From NCBI GenBank assembly GCA_035606945.1, contig DATNDR010000115.1:21233-85232 (forward strand): 64,000 bases of DNA, written 5' to 3'. The stretch's first letter is position 1, and the number at the start of each line of letters is the position of its first letter. This document shows positions 8,216 to 16,059 of the stretch, one piece after another. Below the pieces are notes generated by a model. It searched no databases. It saw nothing but the letters and a program-made list of their open reading frames with translations, and was not told the origin of the DNA. Both the position numbers and the translations under genes were made by a program. The DNA is from GCA-003244245 sp035606945 (GTDB lineage: Bacteria > Actinomycetota > Actinomycetes > Mycobacteriales > Pseudonocardiaceae).

Positions 8216-8686
8216 ATGTCGATGGTGACTCCCGAGGAGAAGTTCGGGATCAAGATTCAGAGCAGCAAGGCGCCCAGAACGCCCGAGCAGAGCTTCTCAT
8301 TGATCGCCGGCAGCATCTACGTCGTCGGCGGGATCATCGGGTTCTTCATCACGGGATCCGGCAACATCACCGAGGTGACCAACCACGCGCTGTTCGGAAT
8401 CTTCATGGTGAACCCGTTCCACAACATCGTGCATATCGCCCTGGGCGCGTTCTGGCTGCTGGCGGCATTCGCGCTGACCCCGGCGGGCACCGAGGGGATG
8501 AACATCGCCATCGGCGGTATCTACCTGCTGGCCACCGTGCTCGGGTGGCTGGGGTTGTTCTCCTTGCTGTCCATCCCGAGCGGGGCCTCGGGAGACAACT
8601 TCCTGCACCTGATCACCGCTTTGGCGACATTCGTCTTCGGCTGTGGCCTGTTCAGGGCGGCGAGCGGGCAACCCGCAACCGCTTAG
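8216..8686 (+). CDS. DUF4383 family membrane protein
   Basis: The 156-aa product has four hydrophobic segments and the DUF4383 signature VNPFHNIVHIALGAFWLLA near residue 60, with GDNFLHLITAL near the end. DUF4383 proteins are common four-helix membrane proteins of actinobacteria with no known function. ATG 8216 is preceded by GAGAGGAAAGGG, a strong ribosome site, which supports a separate start although the frame stays open upstream to 7910. A hairpin terminator follows at 8700-8735. Confidence 0.82.
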   Translation: MSMVTPEEKFGIKIQSSKAPRTPEQSFSLIAGSIYVVGGIIGFFITGSGNITEVTNHALFGIFMVNPFHNIVHIALGAFWLLAAFALTPAGTEGMNIAIGGIYLLATVLGWLGLFSLLSIPSGASGDNFLHLITALATFVFGCGLFRAASGQPATA

Positions 8687-8699
8687 CCGCGCCAACTCC

Positions 8700-8735
8700 C
8701 GGGCCGTGTTCCCTGCAGCGAGGGGACACGGCCCG
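8700..8735 (+). terminator. hairpin terminator after the DUF4383 gene
   Basis: A 14-bp stem, GGGCCGTGTTCCCT (8701-8714) against AGGGGACACGGCCC (8721-8734), with one G-U pair and a six-base loop. It starts about 14 bases after the DUF4383 stop and before the acyltransferase gene. No clear U-tract follows, as is usual in high-GC actinobacteria. Confidence 0.7.
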
Positions 8736-8766
8736 TCGGCGTCGTAGCGGCAGGTAGCGTGAGCCG

Positions 8767-9555
8767 ATGACCGATCGGGCCTACCACTGCGTGGCACATG
8801 TCGTGACGGCCCTGTTCCGGGCGCTGGACTTGCGCCTCGACGTCGCCGGGCAACAGCACATCCCGGCGACGGGTGGCGGTGTGGTGGTGATGAACCACAC
8901 CGGTTTCCTCGACTTCGCGCTGGCCGGCACCCCTTTCTGGCGCGAGCACGGCCGGCTGGTGCGCTTCATGGCCAAGCAGGAGGTCTTCACCAACCGGCTG
9001 ACCGGACCGTTGATGCGGGCCATGCACCACATCCCGGTCGACCGTGCGGCCGGCGCGGCTGCATTCCGGAACGCGATCGAGGCGCTGCGGGCAGGCGAGC
9101 TGGTGGGGATCTTCCCGGAGGCCACGATCAGCCGCAGCTTCTGCCTCAAGGAGTTCAAATCCGGCGCCACCCGGATGGCACGGCTGGCCGGTGTCCCGCT
9201 GATCCCGATGACGCTGTGGGGCAGCCAACGGGTGTGGACCAAGGGTCGCAAGCTCACCCTGCGCGATGGGCGGCATATCCCCATCAGCATCACCATCGGG
9301 GCACCGCTGCAACCTGGGCGCGGGGCAGCGGCCGATGCCGAACTGGTCGAGGTGATGAACAGGTTGCTCGACGCAACCCGCGCGCGTTATCCGGATCCGC
9401 ACGGCACCGACCCCTGGTGGGTGCCGGCACATCTCGGTGGTACCGCTCCGACGCCGGAACGGGCCGCTGAGATGGATGCGCTGGAGCAACTCGACCGCGC
9501 GCGGCGCCGCCAGCCCCCGCCTGGCGTCACTCCGGTGCGACCGGAAGCGCCGTAA
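8767..9555 (+). CDS. 1-acyl-sn-glycerol-3-phosphate acyltransferase (PlsC family)
   Basis: A 262-aa acyltransferase of the PlsC/LPLAT family, which transfers acyl chains to lysophosphatidic acid or related lipids at the membrane. The catalytic HX4D box is seen as NHTGFLDF near residue 43 and the acceptor-binding motif as FPEATIS near residue 118. The C-terminal 40 residues (rich in Pro, Arg and Ala) are outside the domain. The stop region overlaps the convergent P450 gene by 29 bases. The exact acyl acceptor cannot be told. Confidence 0.87.
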   Translation: MTDRAYHCVAHVVTALFRALDLRLDVAGQQHIPATGGGVVVMNHTGFLDFALAGTPFWREHGRLVRFMAKQEVFTNRLTGPLMRAMHHIPVDRAAGAAAFRNAIEALRAGELVGIFPEATISRSFCLKEFKSGATRMARLAGVPLIPMTLWGSQRVWTKGRKLTLRDGRHIPISITIGAPLQPGRGAAADAELVEVMNRLLDATRARYPDPHGTDPWWVPAHLGGTAPTPERAAEMDALEQLDRARRRQPPPGVTPVRPEAP

Positions 9556-10738
9556 GGCCATTCATGAGCACGCCGGGCAGCCAGGTCAGTTGCCCGGGTG
9601 GCACGGCCAGGCGCAGCCTGGGAAAGCGGGCGAGCAGGCTGCCCAGCGCGATGCGAGCTTCCAGCCGCGCCAGCGGTGCGCCCAGGCAGTGGTGGATGCC
9701 GTGGCCGAAGGCCAGGTGTGGGTTATCGGCGCGGGTGATGTCCAGCGCGTCGGGCTGGGGGACGCAGGCCGCGCCGCGGTTGGCGGCGAGCAGGCCGACG
9801 ACGACGATGTCCCCGGCTGTGATGGTGGCTGCACCGAGCTCGATCGGTTCACTGGCCACCCGCAAGGTCGCAACCTGCAGCGGGCCGTCGAAGCGCAGCA
9901 GTTCCTCGATCGCGGTGCCCAGCCGGTCCGGTTGAGCCTGCAGCAGCGCGTGCTGCCCGGGATGGGTGAGCAGCGCGAGCACCCCGTTGGCGATCAAGTT
10001 GACGGTGGTCTCGTGGCCGGCCACGAGCAGCAGTAACGCCATCGAGGTGAGCTCGTCCTCGGATAACCGGTCGGCCCCGTCCCGGACCGCCACCAGCGCG
10101 GAGAGCAGATCATCGGCCGGGGCGGCGCGCTTGGCCGCCAGCAGCTCACGCAGGAAGCCCACCATGGCAACGCTGGCCGCGATGAATACCTCCCGGCCGG
10201 CCAGCACCCCGGAGACCACGACGGAAGACCACTCGTGAAACTCCGAGCGGCGCTGCGCCGGCACACCGAGCAACTCGCAGATCACCGTGATAGGCAGCGG
10301 GTAGGCGAACGACTCGAGCAGGTCGACCTGCGCCGCGCCGGCCATCGCGTCGAGCAGCTCGTCGGTGATCTGCTGGATCCGCGGCGCGAGTTCCTCGACG
10401 CGCCGGCGGGTGAACGCCGCGGCGACCAGCCGGCGCAGCCGGGTATGGGCTGGAGGGTTGTTGTTGAGCATATGATTGGTCACTGCGCTGAGCAGCTCGG
10501 GGGACACCACGCCCCGGCCGACAGTGGTCAGCACATGTTCGCTTTTGACCAACCGGGGATCGTGCAGCGCCTGGCGTGCCTCGTCGTAGCCGGTGACCAA
10601 CCACGCCGGGGCGCCGGTGGGCAGGGTGATCTTATGCACCGGGCCCGCCGCGGCCAGCGCCGCGTAGGCGGCGTGACGCTCAGCTGCGCCGGTGGCGGTG
10701 AACGGGTCCTCGGCGCTGCGCGAATCGACCGGGGTCAT
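9527..10738 (-). CDS. cytochrome P450
   Basis: A 403-aa bacterial class I P450, CYP107-like. It has the I-helix oxygen-activation motif AGHETT near residue 240, the K-helix EELLR near 280 and the haem-binding loop FGHGIHHCLGAPLAR near 345 with the axial Cys. No ferredoxin or reductase gene is adjacent. It is convergent with the acyltransferase, overlapping by 29 bases. A decayed methyltransferase lies upstream on the same strand, which could be the remains of a small biosynthetic pair. The substrate is unknown. Confidence 0.93.
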   Translation of the reverse strand: MTPVDSRSAEDPFTATGAAERHAAYAALAAAGPVHKITLPTGAPAWLVTGYDEARQALHDPRLVKSEHVLTTVGRGVVSPELLSAVTNHMLNNNPPAHTRLRRLVAAAFTRRRVEELAPRIQQITDELLDAMAGAAQVDLLESFAYPLPITVICELLGVPAQRRSEFHEWSSVVVSGVLAGREVFIAASVAMVGFLRELLAAKRAAPADDLLSALVAVRDGADRLSEDELTSMALLLLVAGHETTVNLIANGVLALLTHPGQHALLQAQPDRLGTAIEELLRFDGPLQVATLRVASEPIELGAATITAGDIVVVGLLAANRGAACVPQPDALDITRADNPHLAFGHGIHHCLGAPLARLEARIALGSLLARFPRLRLAVPPGQLTWLPGVLMNGLTALPVAPE

Positions 10739-10789
10739 CAGAGCACCAATCTATGCGCCTACGTTGCGGTAGCCCGGCGCCATGATCAG

Positions 10790-11225
10790 CACCTAAACCG
10801 TGATCAACCAGCGGGTGACAGCTGATCAGCGCCAGCGGGGGTGTTCGGGACAGGGACATCGCCGTGACCGAGCCGTACCCGGTCTCCGCGGCCCAGCTGG
10901 CGTAGTCGTGTAGCGGGTACCCCGCACCTGCGGACGTGCGCATGCGCAAGCCCAGGGAGTACAGGCTCAACCAACGGCGTTCCCCAGGCTCTGCAGAGGG
11001 CAAGGCATCGACGATGGCCAGTGTGCCGCCGTCGCGCAGTGCGGGACGCGGCCGCCGCAGCAGCGCCCGGTTCGTGTCCGGACTGACCAGGTGGCAGACG
11101 TTGCCGAGGATGATCAGGTCATACCCGTATCCGGCAGCTCAGCGGTGAACACGTCGCCGGCGTGAAACCGGACCGCTGGCAGGTCGAGGGCGGTTACCTG
11201 GACCGTGGGATCGGCATCCGGCCAC
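10790..11225 (-). pseudogene. decayed SAM-dependent O-methyltransferase
   Basis: The minus strand carries pieces of a class I methyltransferase in two frames. ADPTVQVTALDLPAV is followed by HAGDVFTAELPDTG in one frame; after a frameshift near 11125-11135, YDLIILGNVCHLV, LRDGGTLAIVDALP and a C-terminal LALISCHPLV follow in another. The part between LDLPAV and the GDVF strand is about 15 residues shorter than normal, so there is an internal deletion as well. The N-terminal half is not recognisable. No intact gene covers 10739-11326. Confidence 0.7.
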
Positions 11226-11326
11226 GGGGAGGTCCTGATGCGCGGACCGACCAGCCCACGAGTCGCGCGGTCCCGACCCATGCAGTGACGTGGCCGGCGT
11301 GCCGTATGCGAGCGACCCGCACAGGT

Positions 11327-11683
11327 TCAGCGGTGGCGGGCGATCCACGTGTCGATCACGACGGTCTGGCGAAAGAGCACCACGCCAGGCTCGTTGGTCA
11401 CCGTGGACGGCACCGGGGTGAGGGCGGGGCCGCCGAGCTGCGCCGGCCGGCCTTGTGCCGTCAGAGCCCATCGAAGGCCAGCATGGAGCAACAACCCGGC
11501 GGCGGTGGCCAGGGAGCTAGCCACTGCGGGATGTCGGCTCGCGCGTCGTAGCTGATCGGACAGCCTCGCGAGATCCCATCGTGTTGGTTGGGGCTGCGCT
11601 CGGCGGGAGGGCACCACGGGCCGTGGGACAACCACTGCGGGCAGCTCAGCGGGGGTCTGGTCGGGATGGTCCATATCACCCAT
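11327..11683 (-). CDS. hypothetical protein (118 aa)
   Basis: An open frame of 118 residues from ATG 11683. It has a Pro-rich start, a basic stretch (DLARLSDQLRRASRHP) and one weak hydrophobic segment (VASSLATAAGLLLHAG), suggesting a single-pass membrane or membrane-associated protein. The ribosome site is weak. It lies between a palindromic repeat and a decayed methyltransferase, in a region with other decay, so it may itself be a remnant. I do not recognise a family. Confidence 0.35.
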   Translation of the reverse strand: MGDMDHPDQTPAELPAVVVPRPVVPSRRAQPQPTRWDLARLSDQLRRASRHPAVASSLATAAGLLLHAGLRWALTAQGRPAQLGGPALTPVPSTVTNEPGVVLFRQTVVIDTWIARHR

Positions 11684-11721
11684 CAAACCAGCCTGAACAA
11701 CATCCGCCGAGCACCCTCCCC

Positions 11722-11785
11722 CGCAGTCTGGATGCAGAACGCGGTTAAACGGCCCCTCAAAACAGCAGTCTGCATCCAGACTGCG
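11722..11785. repeat. dispersed long palindrome, family A copy 1
   Basis: Inverted arms CGCAGTCTGGATGCAG (11722-11737) and CTGCATCCAGACTGCG (11770-11785) enclose a 32-base centre that ends in AAAACAGCAGT like the right arm of the other copy at 15851-15914. The left inner part has diverged, so the full-length stem of the other copy is shortened to 16 bp here. It lies between the hypothetical gene and the DCC gene. Confidence 0.8.
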
Positions 11786-11802
11786 CGGCGGACCGGGCAC
11801 TG

Positions 11803-12189
11803 CTAATCGAGGAAACGGTGTTGAAGTGAAGGTAGCGGGATTGGGCATTCGGTTTGGGTGCCGAACCAGCGGTAGCGGTTGCGGGCCACGAACCGGTACA
11901 CGTCATCCGACGCAGCCTGGGGCAGCAGGGTGAGAGCAGTGAGAGCTCGCCACGGCCACCGGAGGTGTCGAGCTGCGCACGCCACAGCGGCGGACCGCGT
12001 GTAACTGTGCCCATCCTCGATCAGATACATGGTCTCGAAATCGATGTCCGAGACTCCGCAACGGCGTAGCGCGAGTAACCCGGCATCGCTGCGCAGGCTG
12101 GCAAAGCGCAAGTCGTGATTGGACTCATGCTCGATGAGCCAGGACACCAGTCGAGAACACATGACACAGGTGCTATCGAACAGAAGCAC
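11803..12189 (-). CDS. DCC-family (DUF393) thiol-disulfide oxidoreductase-like protein
   Basis: A 128-aa protein with the YuxK/DUF393 pattern: FDSTCVMCSRLVSWL at the start has the paired Cys in place of the usual DCxxC, and YRFVARNRYRWFG is the typical C-terminal block. Such proteins are thought to be thioredoxin-like but their role is unknown. I place the start at GTG 12189, preceded by GGAAA; the frame is open upstream to 12315, but that part overlaps the desaturase gene. It directly follows the desaturase and is probably in the same transcript. Confidence 0.75.
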   Translation of the reverse strand: MLLFDSTCVMCSRLVSWLIEHESNHDLRFASLRSDAGLLALRRCGVSDIDFETMYLIEDGHSYTRSAAVACAARHLRWPWRALTALTLLPQAASDDVYRFVARNRYRWFGTQTECPIPLPSLQHRFLD

Positions 12190-12244
12190 GGGATTTCCAG
12201 ACGTTCCGGTAATCGGATATCTCCGCTCTGCTCGCCAGGTGCGG

Positions 12245-13195
12245 TTATTGCTGGCCCGCAAGCCGCGCTTGGGTCTGCGCGCGGCGTTCCTCGAACCGGC
12301 TGGCCTGGCGATCAAGCTGGGAGAGGAACTCGGCGAGCTCGGCGCGGGCTTTCTCGCCCTCCGCGTCGAGGTCCGCCAACTCGAACACCGCCCAGTGGCG
12401 CAGCAGCGGCAAGATCACTTCGTCGTGGTGGATCCGCAAGTCGTAAATGCCGGCTTTGGCGATCAGCGCGGCTTTGCGGGCGAAGCCGGGAATGACGATG
12501 CCTGGCATGTTGAAGTTGATGACCTCATCAGCGATCGCGCGCAGGGCGGGGCCCGGGCAGAGGTCCAGGGCAGCCTTGACGAGATTGCGGTAGAAGACCA
12601 TGTGCAGGTTCTCGTCGGTGGACACCCGGGTCAGGAGTCGTTCAGCGATCGGATCTCCGGCGTGGCGGCCGGTGTTGCGATGCGAGATGCGGGTGGCGAG
12701 CTCCTGGAAGGACACGTAGGCCAGGATGCGTAGCAGCGGCGCGTCCTGGGTGTCGTAGCCGGTCTGCATGACCTGCATCCGGGCGCGCTCCAGCTCCACC
12801 GGATCAACCCCGCGGGTCACCAGCAGGTAGTCGCGGATGCAGTACGCGTGCCGGCCCTCCTCGGCCGTCCACCGGTGCACCCAGGTACCCCAGGCACCGT
12901 CGCGGCCGAACGTGCGGCCGATCTCCCGGTGATAACTGGGCAGGTTGTCCTCGGTGAGGAGATTGACCTCCAGCGCGGTCCGGGCGATCGGCGACAGCCG
13001 CGACTGCTTGGGGTCCCAGGGCGTCCCGCCGAGGTCGGCGTAGTCGCGGCCGAGACTCCAGGGGACATACTCGTGCGGCATCCACTCTTTGGCGGCGGCG
13101 AGGTGTCGATCAAGGTTCTCGGTGACCACCGGCTCGAGGTCGTACAGCAGTCGGGTGGTGTCTGGGATCTGAGGGAACTCTGAGGTCACTGTCAT
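12245..13195 (-). CDS. acyl-[acyl-carrier-protein] desaturase, ferritin-like di-iron (DesA type)
   Basis: A 316-aa protein of the fatty acyl-ACP desaturase family (DesA1/DesA2 in mycobacteria). These are soluble di-iron enzymes introducing a double bond in ACP-bound acyl chains. The iron-ligand motifs are visible as EDNLPSYH near residue 75, EEGRHAY near 110, FQELATRISH near 160 and DENLHMVFY near 195. ATG 13195 has GAGG seven bases upstream. It is followed by the DCC gene. The number and position of double bonds made cannot be told. Confidence 0.9.
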   Translation of the reverse strand: MTVTSEFPQIPDTTRLLYDLEPVVTENLDRHLAAAKEWMPHEYVPWSLGRDYADLGGTPWDPKQSRLSPIARTALEVNLLTEDNLPSYHREIGRTFGRDGAWGTWVHRWTAEEGRHAYCIRDYLLVTRGVDPVELERARMQVMQTGYDTQDAPLLRILAYVSFQELATRISHRNTGRHAGDPIAERLLTRVSTDENLHMVFYRNLVKAALDLCPGPALRAIADEVINFNMPGIVIPGFARKAALIAKAGIYDLRIHHDEVILPLLRHWAVFELADLDAEGEKARAELAEFLSQLDRQASRFEERRAQTQARLAGQQ

Positions 13196-13361
13196 GGAGG
13201 GCCTCAATTGGGGTAGGGCAGGCGTACCTACCACACCGTAGCGTTCGTGAGGCTCGATCGGCGCGGCCCTCCGCCTGCTCGGGGATGAGTGAATACGGAC
13301 TGTGCGCGCTCGCTGACGGCATGCGGCCGGGCAGTGCCTAACCCAGTCCCGAATTCCGCGA

Positions 13362-14072
13362 ATGACCGATCTGGCCGCTCAGACCGACCCGTCGACCAGC
13401 GGCGTCACCGGACGATCGGGCACCCTGGGAAGTGTGCCGCCCTCGGATGTTTCGCAGACGCTGACAGCGCTGCTCGGTGGCCGCCGGGCGGCGCTGGACG
13501 CCACTGTACCGGTGATCGCATTCGTGGTGGGCTGGCTGGCATCGGGTCACTCGCTGGGCTGGGGAGCAGGTGCCGCCCTGGCCACCGGGGCCACCGTGGC
13601 CGCATTGCGCTGGCGCCGGGGTGACCGCCCGCTCGCCGCGCTGCTTGGCGTGCTCGGCGTCTCGGTGGCGGCGCTGATCGCGCTGTACACCGGCCGGGCT
13701 GCCGACTTTTTTCTCACCCAATTGCTGTCCAACATCGCCAGCGCGTTGGTGTGGACACTCAGCGTGCTGCTCCGCTGGCCGCTGCTCGGCGTGATCGTGG
13801 GCGGGGCACTGGGGCAACGCGGCTCGTGGCGCCACGATCCGGCCCTGCTGCGCGCGTACTGCCTGGCCTCCTGGGTATGGGTGGGGCAGTACCTGATCCG
13901 GGTCGCGGTGTTCACTCCGCTGTGGGCGGCGGGCGCGGTCATCGCTCTCGGCGTCGCCCGGCTGCTGCTGAGCTGGCCGCTAGTCGCAGCCTGCGTCGGG
14001 CTGAGCGCAACGGTCTTGGTCCGGGTGTTGCCCGCCGACCATCCGGGGTTGCGCACGGTACGTCGGCCCTGA
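13362..14072 (+). CDS. DUF3159 family membrane protein
   Basis: A 236-aa integral membrane protein with about five hydrophobic segments in paired arrangement. The blocks LGGRRAALDATVPVIAFVV, RWRRGDRP and GALGQRGSWRHDPALLRAY are characteristic of DUF3159, an actinobacterial family with no known function. It stands alone between the divergent desaturase gene and the protease gene. Confidence 0.85.
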   Translation: MTDLAAQTDPSTSGVTGRSGTLGSVPPSDVSQTLTALLGGRRAALDATVPVIAFVVGWLASGHSLGWGAGAALATGATVAALRWRRGDRPLAALLGVLGVSVAALIALYTGRAADFFLTQLLSNIASALVWTLSVLLRWPLLGVIVGGALGQRGSWRHDPALLRAYCLASWVWVGQYLIRVAVFTPLWAAGAVIALGVARLLLSWPLVAACVGLSATVLVRVLPADHPGLRTVRRP

Positions 14073-14229
14073 CTGGCCTGCGTGCACTACACGTAGTGAG
14101 ATCAACACTCACCGTATGGGTTAGCGGATCCGACCGATTGGTGTCTTCACCGCAGCGTAACTGTTCCGTAGCGTGGAGTTGCCGTCGGGGACTGATGGGG
14201 ATTGGTTTCTGAACGAGAGGACTCGACTC

Positions 14230-15132
14230 GTGCCCCCCGGAAGCCGCCGTCGTGCGCTCCTTGCCGCCGCCTTGGGCCTCGCGCTCAGCGTAGCCATCGC
14301 GCTGCCCGCCTCCGCTGCACCCGCGTTGCCCGATCTACCGCTGCTGCATTCGGTGATGGCTGTGCTGGATGCGCGATCAAGCAGCGTGCCGGACGCGGTG
14401 ACGGGCTGGTACGTCGATCCGGCCACCGACTCGGTGGTCGTGTCGACCACCGACGATGACGCCGCCCGGACGTTCGCCGCCGGTCAGCGCGCGGTGCGCA
14501 TCGAGCACGTCAGCGCGCGCCCGGTACTGCTGTCCGACCTGCACGGCGGCGACACGATCACCAGCAGCGAGGGAGGGCGCTGCTCGCTCGGGTTCAACGC
14601 CATCTCCGGCCACACCCGTTATGTCATCACCGCTGGACACTGCACGAAGCTTGGTGGCACCTGGTCGGGTCCAGACGGCCAACCCATCGGTCCGGTCGCC
14701 AAGTCGTCATTCCCTGGTCACGACTACGGCATCGTCGAGGTGGCGTCAACGGGGTGGGCGCAGACCCACAATGTCGATGCCGACAGCGGCTATCTCACCG
14801 TGGCGGGCAGCACCCCGGCGATGGTGGGTGACCGGGTTTGCCTGTCCGGGTCTACCAGTGGTTTCCACTGTGGCCGGGTCCAAGCCGTGGGGGAGACCGT
14901 GAACTACGGCAACGGCGACGTGGTCAGCGGGCTCACCAAGACCAGTGTCTGTGCCGAGGCCGGCGACTCCGGAGGACCCTTCATGAGCGGCAACCAGGCG
15001 CAGGGCACCCTCTCGGGCGGATCTGGCGGCTGCCTGCTCGGCGGCGAGTCCTATTTTCAGCCGATCCAGGAGGTGATCAGGGCCTACGGGTTGACCCTCC
15101 TGACCGGCCGCGAAGCCACCGACGAGCGCTAG
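14230..15132 (+). CDS. secreted alpha-lytic-type serine protease (S1 family)
   Basis: A 300-aa preproprotein. A signal peptide with a basic start and hydrophobic core ends near ASAAPALP. A short pro-region of about 70 residues follows, then the chymotrypsin-fold protease domain of the streptogrisin/alpha-lytic type. The catalytic triad is visible as TAGHC (His), GHDYGIVE (Asp) and EAGDSGGP (Ser). Two Cys pairs (RCSL...GHC, VC...HCG) should form disulfides. GTG 14230 has GAGAGGA nine bases upstream. The enzyme is expected outside the cell. Confidence 0.9.
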   Translation: MPPGSRRRALLAAALGLALSVAIALPASAAPALPDLPLLHSVMAVLDARSSSVPDAVTGWYVDPATDSVVVSTTDDDAARTFAAGQRAVRIEHVSARPVLLSDLHGGDTITSSEGGRCSLGFNAISGHTRYVITAGHCTKLGGTWSGPDGQPIGPVAKSSFPGHDYGIVEVASTGWAQTHNVDADSGYLTVAGSTPAMVGDRVCLSGSTSGFHCGRVQAVGETVNYGNGDVVSGLTKTSVCAEAGDSGGPFMSGNQAQGTLSGGSGGCLLGGESYFQPIQEVIRAYGLTLLTGREATDER

Positions 15133-15158
15133 CACGAGGAGTATCGGCGGAACGAGCG

Positions 15159-15815
15159 CTAGCCAGCGGATCGCAGCCGCTGGGCGAAGGCGGCTGCGGC
15201 CTGCTCGGGATCGTCGGCCTCGGTGATCGCTCGCACTACGACGACCCGTCGCGCGCCGACGCGTAGCACGTCCTCCAGCCGGTGCGCATTCTCGATGCCT
15301 CCGATGGCGAACCACGGGCGGACCGGCTGTGTTGCCGCGGTGCTGCGGATGAGTTCCAGGCCCGCGGCGGGCCGGCCCGGCTTGGTAGGGGTGGGCCAGC
15401 AGGGGCCGGCGCAGAAGTAGTCCACCCCACGTTGGCTCGCCGCGGCGGCGGCTTGCCCGGGATCGTGCGTCGAGCGGCCGATCAGCACCTCGTCGCCGAC
15501 GATCCGGCGGGCCCAGCCAACCGGCAGGTCGTCCTGGCCCAGGTGTAGTACCTGCGCGCCGGCGGCCAGTGCGACGTCGGCCCGATCGTTCACCGCCAGC
15601 AGCGCACCGTGGCGCCGGCACGCGTCGGCAAGCACCTCGAGGGCAGCAAGCTCAAGACGCGCCTCCAGGGTCTTGTCTCGTAGCTGGATGATGTCCACGC
15701 CGCCGGCTAGCGCCGCGCCGGCGAACTCGGCGAGATCCCCGCGACCTGTCCGGGCATCCGTACACAGGTACAGCCGCGCCTCGTCCAACCGGCCCCGTAG
15801 CGCCTCCCCATCCAC
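15159..15815 (-). CDS. thiE: thiamine-phosphate synthase
   Basis: ThiE joins the thiazole phosphate carboxylate and HMP-PP to give thiamine phosphate. The 218-aa protein shows LYLCTDAR at the start, GVDIIQLRDK near residue 45 (pyrophosphate site), LLAVNDRADVAL, HLGQDDLPV and GRSTHD, then FAIGGI near the end. I place the start at GTG 15815, with AGGG eight bases before it; the frame stays open to 16097, but that extra part translates a palindromic repeat and the TPP riboswitch region. It is divergent from thiOSG. Confidence 0.93.
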   Translation of the reverse strand: MDGEALRGRLDEARLYLCTDARTGRGDLAEFAGAALAGGVDIIQLRDKTLEARLELAALEVLADACRRHGALLAVNDRADVALAAGAQVLHLGQDDLPVGWARRIVGDEVLIGRSTHDPGQAAAAASQRGVDYFCAGPCWPTPTKPGRPAAGLELIRSTAATQPVRPWFAIGGIENAHRLEDVLRVGARRVVVVRAITEADDPEQAAAAFAQRLRSAG

Positions 15816-15850
15816 CTCCGCCACCCTAATCGTCAGCGCCTCACCGCGAT

Positions 15851-15914
15851 CGCAGTCTGGATGCAGACTGCTGTTTTGGAGGGCTCGAAAACAGCAGTCT
15901 GCATCCAGACTGCG
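15851..15914. repeat. dispersed long palindrome, family A copy 2
   Basis: A perfect 27-bp inverted repeat: left arm 15851-15877 beginning CGCAGTCTGGATGCAGACTG, right arm 15888-15914, ten-base loop. The outer 16 bp are identical to the arms of the copy at 11722-11785. It lies between divergent thiE and the thiO riboswitch, so it must be close to, or part of, the thiE upstream region. Confidence 0.9.
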
Positions 15915-15961
15915 GAAGAGGACCGCCCGCGCGGCGGCGCGGTACGGTGGGAAGTGGTCCG

Positions 15962-16050
15962 CACGGGAGCCCGGGCCGCACCGGGCTGAGAGGGGGTCAT
16001 GGCGACCCCGACCGTCGAACCTGATCCGGGTCATGCCGGCGCAGGGAGCG
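15962..16050 (+). ncRNA. TPP riboswitch upstream of thiO
   Basis: The leader has the conserved TPP (Thi-box) core: CTGAGAGGG near 15986, the pyrophosphate-helix CCTGATCCGGGTCATGCCGG (16020-16039) and the closing GCAGGGAG (16041-16048). It ends about ten bases before the TTG start of thiO. The AGGGAG at the closing strand is also the only Shine-Dalgarno candidate for thiO, so control of translation initiation is likely. It should turn thiOSG down when thiamine pyrophosphate is high. Confidence 0.92.
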
Positions 16051-16059
16051 TGAAAGCCT

